This document shows positions 35,201-42,590 of a stretch of DNA of 64,000 nucleotides, in pieces (the first letter of the stretch is position 1; the number at the start of each line of letters is the position of its first letter). The notes under the pieces were generated by a model. It saw nothing but the letters and a program-made list of their open reading frames with translations. It was not told the DNA's origin and made no database searches. This stretch comes from Actinocrinis sp035650855 (GTDB lineage Bacteria; Actinomycetota; Actinomycetes; Streptomycetales; Catenulisporaceae). The position numbers and the translations under genes were made by a program. The stretch is from positions 1-64,000 of the forward strand of contig NZ_DASRGV010000061.1 of assembly GCF_035650855.1 (NCBI RefSeq), written 5' to 3'.

Positions 35201-35627
35201 TGGTGTCGACCGGGTCGGTTCCGATCGCCCCGACGGTCGGCAGGATCGGCACGTCGCCGAAGGCGCCGCAGCCGGGGCCGGACATGTGGGTGAGGCTGAA
35301 GCCGGTGACGGACGAGTCGGCGTAGTTGTAGCCGCCGCCGTCCGGGCGCGACGGCGTGTCCGGGCTGAAGGTCAGCATGCCGAAGGGGGCCGAGGCGCCG
35401 GGGAAGGTGTCCACCTGGCCGACGGTCGCGCCCCCGGAGCCGGTGCCGATGAGCGGATCGACCAGCGCGGCGGGATCGCCGACGAGGGCGTTCCCGGCCG
35501 CGCTGTCCGAACCCTGAATCGCGGTCTGCGCGTGGGCTGCACCGCCGCCTGTTGCGATCAGTCCCGCGCACGCGGCCGCCACCACCGCGGTGCGCAGCCG
35601 TCCTGCCTGTCCTGGGCGATAGAGCAT
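32232..35627 (-). CDS. Secreted GH92 alpha-mannosidase with inserted and C-terminal binding-type modules
   Basis: A 1131-residue exported enzyme. The signal peptide (1-33) is followed by the GH92 N-terminal domain with VDTFPGASAPFGMLTFSPDT and HMSGPGCGAFGDVPILP, then the (alpha/alpha)6 catalytic domain with FSGWDVYRSEIPLLALIAPEQ and GNEPSFGTPWIYDYAG, all GH92 hallmarks. GH92 enzymes are Ca-dependent exo-alpha-mannosidases. Two similar beta modules are unusual: one interrupts the N-terminal domain (about residues 262-409) and one forms the C-terminus (about 975-1131); both have SYQASVTLQG/SYEASVTLQG and VYxDFxNGQ. ATG at 35627 has GGGAGG nine bases upstream. Two palindromes lie in the promoter. 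Confidence 0.95.
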   Translation of the reverse strand: MLYRPGQAGRLRTAVVAAACAGLIATGGGAAHAQTAIQGSDSAAGNALVGDPAALVDPLIGTGSGGATVGQVDTFPGASAPFGMLTFSPDTPSRPDGGGYNYADSSVTGFSLTHMSGPGCGAFGDVPILPTVGAIGTDPVDTTAAFSHSSEHATPGSYSVTLNPGTANAIQSDLAATARTGIAKFGYPASKSSNVLFKMGDAQSGNVAADVQILNDHQIAGTETAGQFCGSPGTYPLHFVATFSRPFSSYGTWHTAPTGANVFTQPTGDLPWSYHEISAGGTAATISPTAAPDGQSAVAWQQGNALANTWIQATPPALTQGASYEASVTLQGAGTVYLDFYNGQVDVGSQPVTLSSTPVTLTVDAAVPTGSIRDPQFQVRTAAAGPVDLVASAVSLRQESVVVTSGSTQASVKVEGSSVRRPQIPSTRTTSPQITGTQGLQSGAWAGFDTTTRRDVTMKVAISYVSQADATANLKAEDPGWSVGAVSRQTYAKWNDLLSRIRIGGGTAAQRTEFYSALYHTLLEPSVFSDVNGDYLGFDNQTHRTSHGQVQYANFSGWDVYRSEIPLLALIAPEQTSQMMTSLLNDQAQGGWLPKWGFANDYTDVMNGDAADPILAEAYAFGARDFDARAALAAMVKGASVVPTQSQLGQGTYTERPQLADYMSLGYVPNTTESSLSPTNNGASETIEYAIADFGIAQLAKSLGQDATAATYLQRSQDWTNLFNVDTGYIQPRDGNGQFPEFDPTTDGMGSFGQSGFQESNAAQYTWVVPQNLSGLITAIGGDAAAITRLDSFFQQLNAGPNLPYEWAGNEPSFGTPWIYDYAGAPYKSEAIVHRMLTEVYADSPGGEPGNDDLGAMSSWFVWSALGMYPETPGSPALALGAPIFPKATIALQGGHQVVMNAPGASTSTYVHKLSVNGRTRAPVWLDENQLVGSRVTRLDYAMTSTPDTAWGAAAADAPPSYPSGPLQFPPGRQPTILVPTGPNLLGDAPTGQLNWQGPVENGVGSVPGSLAAATTPQGASAIHWTEADAGSNTWIWVDPASRPPAGQSYQASVTLQGTGVVYVDFWNGQQDLTSATVQLSDTPQTLTVQGVVPSAADDTHVQVRTANPGPVDLYASAAELQLLTAQQQGG

Positions 35628-35659
35628 TCGGGACGACCTCCCGGTGTTGTTCGGCAGCA

Positions 35660-35690
35660 TGACAACGTTGTCAGAGCTTTCAACGTTGTA
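35660..35690 (-). promoter_or_regulatory. Twin CAACGTTG operators upstream of the GH92 gene
   Basis: A perfect 14-bp palindrome TGACAACGTTGTCA (35660-35673) and a second, imperfect copy TTCAACGTTGTA (35679-35690) are centred 18 bases apart, 33-63 bases upstream of the GH92 start. On the minus strand a weak TTGCGC/TACAAC promoter overlaps the distal copy. The even palindrome with central CG is typical of LacI-family operators. Confidence 0.68.
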
Positions 35691-35724
35691 CCGGATCAGT
35701 CGCCGCCGGCGCAAGAGGTGGGCA

Positions 35725-35759
35725 GTGGCTCCTGGCAATCGACGATTGCCAGGAGCCAC
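35725..35759 (-). terminator. Hairpin terminator of the beta-helix/FN3 gene
   Basis: A perfect 16-bp inverted repeat (35725-35740 and 35744-35759) with loop GAC begins 22 bases after the stop codon of the beta-helix/FN3 gene, upstream of the GH92 promoter. Confidence 0.8.
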
Positions 35760-35781
35760 GGTCCGAATACGGGCTATGACG

Positions 35782-38388
35782 TCACGGCGTCGGACCAGGC
35801 GTCGCCGTGACTGACGCCGGGGCGCTCGATCCGACGGCGTTGTCCGCGGTGATCTGGAACGTGTACGCGGTGCCGTTAGTCAGACCACTGACCACCGTGT
35901 ACAGGCCGTTTCCGCTGCCCGCCCACAGGAAGTCGTGCCCTGTCACGTGAACGGGCGCGATGCCCGGCGCGGTGATCGTGTAGCCGATGATCGGTGTCGC
36001 TCCGGTGCTGGCCGGGGGAGTGAAGTGGATGCTGACCGTGCCGTCGCCGGGATCGGCGCTGGCCGAGGTCGGCGCACCGGGCACGGCCGTCGTCGTCACT
36101 GCGGGCGTCACGGCGGCGCTCGGCAGTGAGGGGGCGCTGTCGCCGATCCAGTTGTGCGCGGTGACGGTGAACGTGTACGGGGTTCCGTTCGTCAGGCCGC
36201 TGATGGTGGTGTACCCGATCTTGGCGAGGTCGGCCGGCGAGATCGTCGCGCTCGCGCCGCCGGGAGAGGCCGTGACCGTGTACGAGGTGACCGGCAGCCC
36301 GTTGTCGACGAAGGTCGGGTTCCAGCCGACGTACCCGGTGCCGTTCGCGGCGAACGCGGCCACCTGCCCCGGCGCCTCGGGGACGCTGGCGCCGAAGCGC
36401 TCGGCCAGGATCCACCGGTAGCGCGGCTCGAGCCCCGCGGCGCGCACGATCGACGCAGGAGCCTGCGAAACGCTCTGGATCACGTGGTTGCCGGAGACGA
36501 CCGCGTTGCCGTCCGCCGAATCGCGGTCGCCCTGCCACCAGTAGTTGCCGCTCACCAGCAGGGGATCGGGGCCGCTGGCGCCGGGCCGGTAGTCGGTGTG
36601 CCGGGCGCCCCAGTCGTTCGACACGTTGCCGGTCAGCACGTTGCCGCTGGCCGTCCAGAAGGTGCAGCCGTTGTCGCAGTACATCGCGTGGCCGTTGTCC
36701 AGCGTGTCGGTGATGACGTTGCCGGTCAGGTGCTCGCCGGTGTCCATCGAGCTGCCGGTGATGCCCTGGGTGTAGATCCCGCCGCCGTCCGCGAGGAACT
36801 GCATCGCGTCGGTGATGTAGTTGTCTGAGACGGTGTTGCCGTTCGAGTAGTTCGGCGTCGCCTGCACCTTGATCTTGTCCGGCCAGCCGCCCCAGCCGAG
36901 CGAGATCGCGGTGTACGCGGTGTGGTCGATCTGGTTGTGGCTGATCAGGGTGTGCTCGGCGTATCCGACGTCGATCGCCACGCCGCCGTGGTATTCGACC
37001 GGCAGGCTGTAGAGGTGGTTGTCGAGCACCTGCACGCCCGAGGTGTGGTCGGCCTGCGCCGCCGGCTCGGGGATGTCCACGCCGCCGATCTCCAGCCCGT
37101 TGCCGGAGATGTCGGTGAATACGGAGCCTGCGACGGTGTCGTTCTGGGAGCCGTCGCCGAGGTCGAGGCCCGCGGCGCCGAGATGCACGAAGGCGTCGTT
37201 CTCGAAGCGGATGTCGCTGTCATAGCCGAAGCTGAGGTTGCCGGGCTCTTTGGTCCACGCGCCGTAGGGGCAGGTGCCGCCGGCGATGAACTGGCACAGG
37301 CCCTCCTGGTCGTAGCCGTGCGGCCCGGTGAGGGTGTAGTTCGCCTGGATCTCGTTGAAGCCCTCGCCGGTGTTCGGCGTGAGCCAGGTCGCGTAGGAGA
37401 ACTGGATGCCGGAGAACGTGATGTCGTGCACGGGTGCGGTCGTAGTGCCCTGACCGACCACGAGCTGTTGCAGCACCGGCGCCTCGACGTCGGACCAGCG
37501 CAGGTTCTGCCCGGCGCGCGGAATGTAGTAGACGGTGTCGGCCGACCGGTCCAGGTACCACTCGCCCGGCTGGTCCAGCAGCTCGTAGGCGTTGTCGACG
37601 TAGGCGGGGATCGAGCCGTTGCCGAGATTGCCGTTGTGCACCAGGTTGTAGCTGCGGCCGGAGCCGTCGGTGCGCTGGATGCGCAGCGTGGAGTTGTTCC
37701 AGCAGGGCTGCGCCATGCTGATGCCGGTGCCGGAGATCGCGGCCACCGGGCAGCGCGGCTCGGTCCAGGCGCCCTCGCCGCCGGTCTTCAGCGACCAGTA
37801 GGGCGCGCCGCCGCTGTATACGAACTCGATATCGCTCGGGTTGCGCCAGCTCGCCATCGCGTCCGAGTCGGCGGTATAGCCCGAGGTGGTCTTCGTCAGG
37901 TGCACCGGCAGCGGCCCGCTGGCCCGATCGGCGCGCACGCCGTCGACGTAGAGCTGGCGCGTCTGCAGCCCGGCGGGAGCGGGCGCGGACCAGATGTTCT
38001 TCGACGGATCTGACTGGTGCCAGCCGGTGATCCGCTCGCCGCCGCTGAGCACGGGCCTGGCTCCGGGCGCGGCAGCCCACACGACGCTGTGGCCGTTGGT
38101 CCCGGAGTCGCGCGCGTCGAGTTGAAGCGGGGCCGACAGCCGGTAGGTGCCGCCGAATAGCTCGACCCTGATATCCGAGCGCATGTCTTGGTCGAGGGCG
38201 CGCACGCGGATCTGCGCGGCGTCGATCGAGCAGGGCTGCCAAAGCGCACAGGATGAGCCGGAGCCTTCGGGCGAGGCGAACAGTATCGTCGCGGGCGCGG
38301 TGGCCGTAGCCGCACTGGCGGCAGGGGATAGAGAAGCCGCGGCCAGCAACGCCGCGGCCGCGAGAGTCAAGGAGCGGGACAAGGGCAT
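35782..38388 (-). CDS. Secreted right-handed beta-helix enzyme (GH141-like) with two FN3 domains
   Basis: An 868-residue exported protein. Signal peptide 1-27, then an N-terminal region with ISGW-like GGERITGWHQSD and RQLYVDGVRADRA, a pattern shared with GH141/GH120-type proteins (xylanase, fucosidase, xylosidase), leading into a beta-helix (about 30-640) with repeats such as NHLYSLPVEYHGGVAIDVGYAEH and SDNYITDAMQFLADGGGIYTQG. Two fibronectin III domains (about 665-760 and 770-868), each with SGLTNGTxYTF, follow. It likely cleaves a plant or fungal polysaccharide; the bond is not known. GGAGG stands six bases before the ATG. Confidence 0.9.
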   Translation of the reverse strand: MPLSRSLTLAAAALLAAASLSPAASAATATAPATILFASPEGSGSSCALWQPCSIDAAQIRVRALDQDMRSDIRVELFGGTYRLSAPLQLDARDSGTNGHSVVWAAAPGARPVLSGGERITGWHQSDPSKNIWSAPAPAGLQTRQLYVDGVRADRASGPLPVHLTKTTSGYTADSDAMASWRNPSDIEFVYSGGAPYWSLKTGGEGAWTEPRCPVAAISGTGISMAQPCWNNSTLRIQRTDGSGRSYNLVHNGNLGNGSIPAYVDNAYELLDQPGEWYLDRSADTVYYIPRAGQNLRWSDVEAPVLQQLVVGQGTTTAPVHDITFSGIQFSYATWLTPNTGEGFNEIQANYTLTGPHGYDQEGLCQFIAGGTCPYGAWTKEPGNLSFGYDSDIRFENDAFVHLGAAGLDLGDGSQNDTVAGSVFTDISGNGLEIGGVDIPEPAAQADHTSGVQVLDNHLYSLPVEYHGGVAIDVGYAEHTLISHNQIDHTAYTAISLGWGGWPDKIKVQATPNYSNGNTVSDNYITDAMQFLADGGGIYTQGITGSSMDTGEHLTGNVITDTLDNGHAMYCDNGCTFWTASGNVLTGNVSNDWGARHTDYRPGASGPDPLLVSGNYWWQGDRDSADGNAVVSGNHVIQSVSQAPASIVRAAGLEPRYRWILAERFGASVPEAPGQVAAFAANGTGYVGWNPTFVDNGLPVTSYTVTASPGGASATISPADLAKIGYTTISGLTNGTPYTFTVTAHNWIGDSAPSLPSAAVTPAVTTTAVPGAPTSASADPGDGTVSIHFTPPASTGATPIIGYTITAPGIAPVHVTGHDFLWAGSGNGLYTVVSGLTNGTAYTFQITADNAVGSSAPASVTATPGPTP

Positions 38389-38446
38389 ACGTTTCCTCCA
38401 CGGCGCCCGCGCCGGGCAGAGCAGCGCGCGGGAGCCATCACGACAT

Positions 38447-38501
38447 ACATCGGATGTGTGGCGCCGGTAGGGACCGTATGGGCCGTTAGCTCCCTTGTCA
38501 A
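38447..38501 (-). promoter_or_regulatory. Promoter with ACATCGGATGT operator for the beta-helix/FN3 gene
   Basis: On the minus strand a consensus TTGACA -35 (38501-38496) and TACGGT -10 (38478-38473) are spaced by 17 bases. The inverted repeat ACATC-G-GATGT (38447-38457) lies about 9-19 bases after the expected start. With flanks it reads CATACATCGGATGTGTG, palindromic except for the T/G pair outside the core. Its core is identical to the site at 25922-25932 near the polygalacturonase gene. Confidence 0.72.
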
Positions 38502-38643
38502 TCTCCCTAACAAAGGCGATTCATAGGATCTATGCCGTTCGCCGATTCGCCCTGCTCGTAGGGTTGCCATCCCGTGATCGACCGTTACGGTGGTCGGGTG
38601 AGCAAGAACCCTCAGTGAACCTGTCGGGCATAAGGGAGCGAAG

Positions 38644-40227
38644 ATGCGAGCACGACGACGCGCGGCGGCAGTGATCCTGGCGGCCGCGCCGCTTGCTCTG
38701 GGGCCGACCGCAGCCTGGGCACACACCGGCTCGGGCCTGGTGCAGGCCTCATCCGGGGATCCGACCGCCGCGTGCACCGCCGGGGCCGAAAGCGGCACCA
38801 ACTTCCCGAACACCGAGGTGGAGCCCTACATCGCGGTCAACCCCTGGAACGCGCACCAGGCCATCGGAGTCTTCCAGCAGGACCGGTGGACCGACGGCGG
38901 CGCGCACGCCGGCGGCGTGGTGTGGACCCGCGACGGCGTGCACTACGCGGAGGGGCTGCTGCCCTTCGGCACCTGCGGCGCGCCCGGCGGCACGAACTAC
39001 GAGCGCGTCTCAGACCTCTGGGTCAGCTTCGGCCCGGACGGCGCCGCGTACTCCAGCGGCCTGGAGTTCGACGACGCCGACAACCGCAACGGCCTGGGCG
39101 CCGCGACCTCCTTCGACGGCGGGCGCACCTGGAAGTTCGCCCAGCCGGTGATCGCCGACGACGACACGGCGCACTTCAACGACAAGAACTCGGTCACCGC
39201 CGATCCGCGCCGGCCCGGAACGGCGTACCAGGTCTGGGATCGGCTCGACCAGCCCTTCGACGCGAGCGGCCACGCGATCTCCTTCGACGGGCCCGCCTAC
39301 ATCTCGATCACGCACGACCACGGCCGCACCTGGTCCGCGCCCCGGGTGCTGGTGAACACCTCGGTCACACCGAACATGCAGACGATCGGCAACATCATCG
39401 TGGCCGACGGCCGCTCCGGGCGCCTGTACGACTTCTTCGATCAGATCACGTACACCGATCCGAACACCGACGGCGTGATCGACGCGCACTACGCCTTCAT
39501 CACCTCCACCGACGGCGGCCGCACCTGGTCCGCGCCGTCCAGGATCACCGCGGACACCTCGGTCGGCGACGTCGACCCGAACGACCCGACGAAGTTCCTG
39601 CGCACCGGCTCCGGCCTGCCGAACGTGGCGATCGACCCGGTGACCGGCGAGCTCTACCTGGCCTTCGAGGGCACCACCTTCACCGGCGGCGCGACCGACC
39701 AGGTGGAACTGGTGCACTCGAGCGACCACGGCCGCTCCTGGTCCGCTCCCGTCCGCATCAGCCACGGACCGCAGGCTCCCTCGTACACGCCGTCGATCGC
39801 GGTGGACCCGGCCGGGACCGTGAGCGTCACGTACTACGACGTGCGTGACTTGAAGCCCGGCAACACCACCACGCTGCCGACCTCCACGTGGCTCTACTCC
39901 TTCCCGCGCGGCCACCAGCACGACGCGGTCGAGCGCCGCATCGCGCCCGACTTCGACTGGCTGCTCGCGCCGAGCGCCGGCGGACATTTCCTCGGCGACT
40001 ACGAGGGCCTGGCCGCCGCCGGGTTCGACGCGGTGCGGCCGTTCTTCTCCACGACGCTGAACGCGCCGCAGACCAACGTGTTCAGCGGCACCTTCGAGAC
40101 GCCCCTCGGCGACCCGTTCGCACTCAGCCAGCCGAACCCGGGGACCGCGACGCCGCACACAGCGGGACCGCCCAGTCCCGCGCAGCGCATCGCGGCGCAC
40201 CTCGCGGAGCGCAAGACCGCGCACTGA
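38644..40227 (+). CDS. Secreted Asp-box (BNR repeat, sialidase-fold) protein
   Basis: A 527-residue exported protein with a signal peptide (1-26, ending AAWA). At least four Asp-box motifs are visible: SFDGGRTW, THDHGRTW, STDGGRTW and SSDHGRSW, the mark of a sialidase-like beta-propeller. The Arg triad of true sialidases is not evident, so it may be a glycoside hydrolase of another type or a binding protein. GGGAG stands five bases before the ATG. The gene is divergent from the beta-helix/FN3 gene across 255 bases. Confidence 0.88.
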   Translation: MRARRRAAAVILAAAPLALGPTAAWAHTGSGLVQASSGDPTAACTAGAESGTNFPNTEVEPYIAVNPWNAHQAIGVFQQDRWTDGGAHAGGVVWTRDGVHYAEGLLPFGTCGAPGGTNYERVSDLWVSFGPDGAAYSSGLEFDDADNRNGLGAATSFDGGRTWKFAQPVIADDDTAHFNDKNSVTADPRRPGTAYQVWDRLDQPFDASGHAISFDGPAYISITHDHGRTWSAPRVLVNTSVTPNMQTIGNIIVADGRSGRLYDFFDQITYTDPNTDGVIDAHYAFITSTDGGRTWSAPSRITADTSVGDVDPNDPTKFLRTGSGLPNVAIDPVTGELYLAFEGTTFTGGATDQVELVHSSDHGRSWSAPVRISHGPQAPSYTPSIAVDPAGTVSVTYYDVRDLKPGNTTTLPTSTWLYSFPRGHQHDAVERRIAPDFDWLLAPSAGGHFLGDYEGLAAAGFDAVRPFFSTTLNAPQTNVFSGTFETPLGDPFALSQPNPGTATPHTAGPPSPAQRIAAHLAERKTAH

Positions 40228-40292
40228 CGTCATCTTTATGTCGGGCACGGTGCACTAGCCGGAGAGGACCACCGATTTCCGGGAAGGCCACC

Positions 40293-41042
40293 GTGCCCGA
40301 CTACGACGAACACGATCCGTACGGCGAGACGCGCGCCGCTCCCGGCGAGCCGGACGGCGCCGGCTCCGTCGACCCCTTCGACGCCTTCCGAGCGCGGCGG
40401 GCGCAGGAACGCGCGGAGCAGGAGCCGTTCCCCGAGCAGCTCGCGAGCGAATCCGCCGGGCCGATCCGACCGGGCGCGGAAACGTATGGCGGCGCCTACT
40501 TCCCGCCGGAGCCTCCGCTGCCATACCAGGAGTACAACCAAGTCGTGCCGCCGATGCCGTTCGACGAGGCGGCCTCACGCGCGCCGCGTCGCCGGCTGCG
40601 TTCGGCGATCGTGTTCGGCGGCGTCGCGGCGCTCGTCATCGGCGTGGGCGCGGGCGTGTGGGCGGTGACCGGTTCGTCCGGAGGCTCACCGGCGGCCGCG
40701 GCCGGGACGCCGTCGGCGAGCGCCCCCGCCTCGCCCGGACCGAAGGCGGCGAAAGCCGGCAAGGCCGTCAACGCGCGTCTCACGGTCACCTCCGTCGGCT
40801 CCGACTCCTTCACCGCAACGACCGCGCGAGGCGAGACAGTAGTCGTACACATCACCTCCGAGACGCGGTTCGGCACCGCCGCGCGCCCTTTCACGCGCGC
40901 CCAGCTCGTGCCGGGCGCGAAGGTCGTCGCGCGGCTGCGTAAGGACCCTGACGGGGCCGTAGCCGCCACCGTGATCGCGTCCGAGATCCCGAAACCGAAC
41001 GACCAGGAGACCGGCACCGCGTCACCTGCCGCAGGGGCCTAA
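40293..41042 (+). CDS. Membrane-anchored protein with DUF5666-like outer domain
   Basis: A 249-residue protein. A long acidic, Pro-rich cytoplasmic region (1-100) precedes one transmembrane helix (about 104-125, IVFGGVAALVIGVGAGVWAV). After an Ala/Pro/Ser linker an extracellular beta domain follows, ARLTVTSVGSDSFTATTARGE, resembling DUF5666. The GTG start at 40293 is preceded by GGGAAGG. Function unknown; the lone helix with inner acidic domain suggests a sensor or anti-sigma-like role, which is only a guess. Confidence 0.78.
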   Translation: MPDYDEHDPYGETRAAPGEPDGAGSVDPFDAFRARRAQERAEQEPFPEQLASESAGPIRPGAETYGGAYFPPEPPLPYQEYNQVVPPMPFDEAASRAPRRRLRSAIVFGGVAALVIGVGAGVWAVTGSSGGSPAAAAGTPSASAPASPGPKAAKAGKAVNARLTVTSVGSDSFTATTARGETVVVHITSETRFGTAARPFTRAQLVPGAKVVARLRKDPDGAVAATVIASEIPKPNDQETGTASPAAGA

Positions 41043-41123
41043 CCGCAGGCCGAGAACCCATCCCAGGCCTGTCGCCGAGACGCTGTCGAGGCGTCATCGA
41101 GGAGCTGTCAGCACAGTGGTCGG

Positions 41124-42368
41124 ATGGGTAGTGCTTGGCCGCCGGTCCAAACGGTGCTCGAGATCAGCGGATTCGCGGACGTCGCAGCGTTGCAGCGGGC
41201 CGTTGACACCGTGTTCCGGGCGCACCCCCACCTCCTGCGCGGATTCGGCCGTACCGCGCACGGCAGCCTGATATCCGTCGAGCGACGTGACGCGGTACCG
41301 CGGCTGCGCGCGGTGGACTTGCGCGAATACCCGGCGGGGCATCGGGAAGCCGCGGCATCGCGGCTCGAGGAGCACGAACGCTGCGAAGAGTTCGCCCTCG
41401 GCGCGCCGCCGCTTGTCAGGCTCCTGTTGATTCGCACCGGCGATCGGGAGCGGCGCTTGGCCGTGACGAGTCATCGCCTGCTCCTTGACGACTGGTCTCA
41501 CGCGGCCTTGATTCGCGCCGTGCTCGCCGCGTTCCGCGCGGGCTGGGGCAATGAGGGCACGGATCGCGGCACCGCTCGGCAGTGCACGCTCGACGGCCGG
41601 ACCGCCGAGCCCGCCAGGACCACGCTCCGCGCCGCGGATCAGCGCCTGGAAACGGACGCGCACCGCGGTTTCGATCTCGCTGCCCCGTGCGGCACCGAGG
41701 ACCCGGTTCGGTTGACCCGCGAACTGCCGCGCGAGCTGACAAGGCGTATTGAGCTGCGTGCGGCCGAGTTGGGGGTCGCCGCGGAAAGCGTCGTGCACGC
41801 CGCGTGGGCGTTCGCGTTGAGCCGATTGACGGGACGCCGGGACGTCGTCTTCGGGGCGACGGTGACCGTGCCGCGAACCGGTTCGTCGCACGATCCCACG
41901 GCGCTCGATGTGACGCGCGCGATCCTGCCCGCGACGGTTCGCGTGGAAGCCGAGGGATCGCCCGGCGACCTGCTGCGCGCCGCATCACGGCACACCATCG
42001 ACAGCGCTCCACGCCGGCGCGGCGACCGGACCGATCCGTGCTGGGACGCCGAACGGCGCGCATCTGACACTGTCGCGGTACTCGAACCCGAGCCGATCGG
42101 ACCGGTCATGCCACGGCTCGGTATCCGCATCAGTACGTTGAGTATGTTTGATGCGAAGCCCTTCCCGTTGAGCTTCTCGATCGTGCCCGGTCCGTCGTGG
42201 ATCGCGCGAGTGGACTTCCAGCCCGCCGCGCTGCCGGCGCGCGTCGCGCGATCCGGACTCGGCCACGCGGTGGCATTCCTGGAAGCGGCCGCCTATGCGC
42301 CTGATTGCCGGTTGGACCGGATCGACGACCGTCGAGCCGTCGGGGTCCGATCGGCGCGCGCCGCGTAG
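41124..42368 (+). CDS. Stand-alone NRPS condensation-domain-like protein, degenerate active site
   Basis: A 414-residue protein with the fold pattern of a condensation domain. The HHxxxDG motif aligns with HRLLLDDWS (residues 117-125), so the catalytic second His is Arg and the Gly is Asp. Other C-domain-like elements remain: a V-ESVVHAAWAFALSRLTGRRDVVFGATVTVPR stretch split near residue 240, and a TRAILPATVRV region. Without the His it probably cannot condense in the standard way; it could be a scaffold, binding or cryptic acyltransfer protein. It marks the left end of the biosynthetic cluster. Low-GC codons such as TTG are a little more common than in neighbours. Confidence 0.82.
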   Translation: MGSAWPPVQTVLEISGFADVAALQRAVDTVFRAHPHLLRGFGRTAHGSLISVERRDAVPRLRAVDLREYPAGHREAAASRLEEHERCEEFALGAPPLVRLLLIRTGDRERRLAVTSHRLLLDDWSHAALIRAVLAAFRAGWGNEGTDRGTARQCTLDGRTAEPARTTLRAADQRLETDAHRGFDLAAPCGTEDPVRLTRELPRELTRRIELRAAELGVAAESVVHAAWAFALSRLTGRRDVVFGATVTVPRTGSSHDPTALDVTRAILPATVRVEAEGSPGDLLRAASRHTIDSAPRRRGDRTDPCWDAERRASDTVAVLEPEPIGPVMPRLGIRISTLSMFDAKPFPLSFSIVPGPSWIARVDFQPAALPARVARSGLGHAVAFLEAAAYAPDCRLDRIDDRRAVGVRSARAA

Positions 42369-42384
42369 CGCCGCCAGGCTTTGC

Positions 42385-42576
42385 TCAGTCCTGCTTGGCG
42401 CTGTGGTGAGCCGTTCGCCCGGCCGCGCCGCCTTCAGGCTCCAAGTGCAGGGCGTGCATCGTGAATTCGAGCGGGATCCGCCCTATCGCCATGGCTGAGC
42501 CAACGGCGCCGAGACCGTACGCGATCCAGCGCCAGGTGAGGCTTTTCACCGTTTGAGGTACTCCGACGGAAGTCAT
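42385..42576 (-). CDS. Possible small membrane protein
   Basis: A 63-residue reading frame with one hydrophobic segment (about 17-38, including WIAYGLGAVGSAMAIG) that starts at the ATG at 42576, 14 bases after the ene-reductase stop on the same strand. Third-position GC is about 75 percent, which fits coding but is lower than neighbours. No Shine-Dalgarno sequence is seen and no family is recognised. It may be a small membrane-anchoring peptide or not a gene. Confidence 0.4.
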   Translation of the reverse strand: MTSVGVPQTVKSLTWRWIAYGLGAVGSAMAIGRIPLEFTMHALHLEPEGGAAGRTAHHSAKQD

Positions 42577-42590
42577 GCGCACACTGTGCG

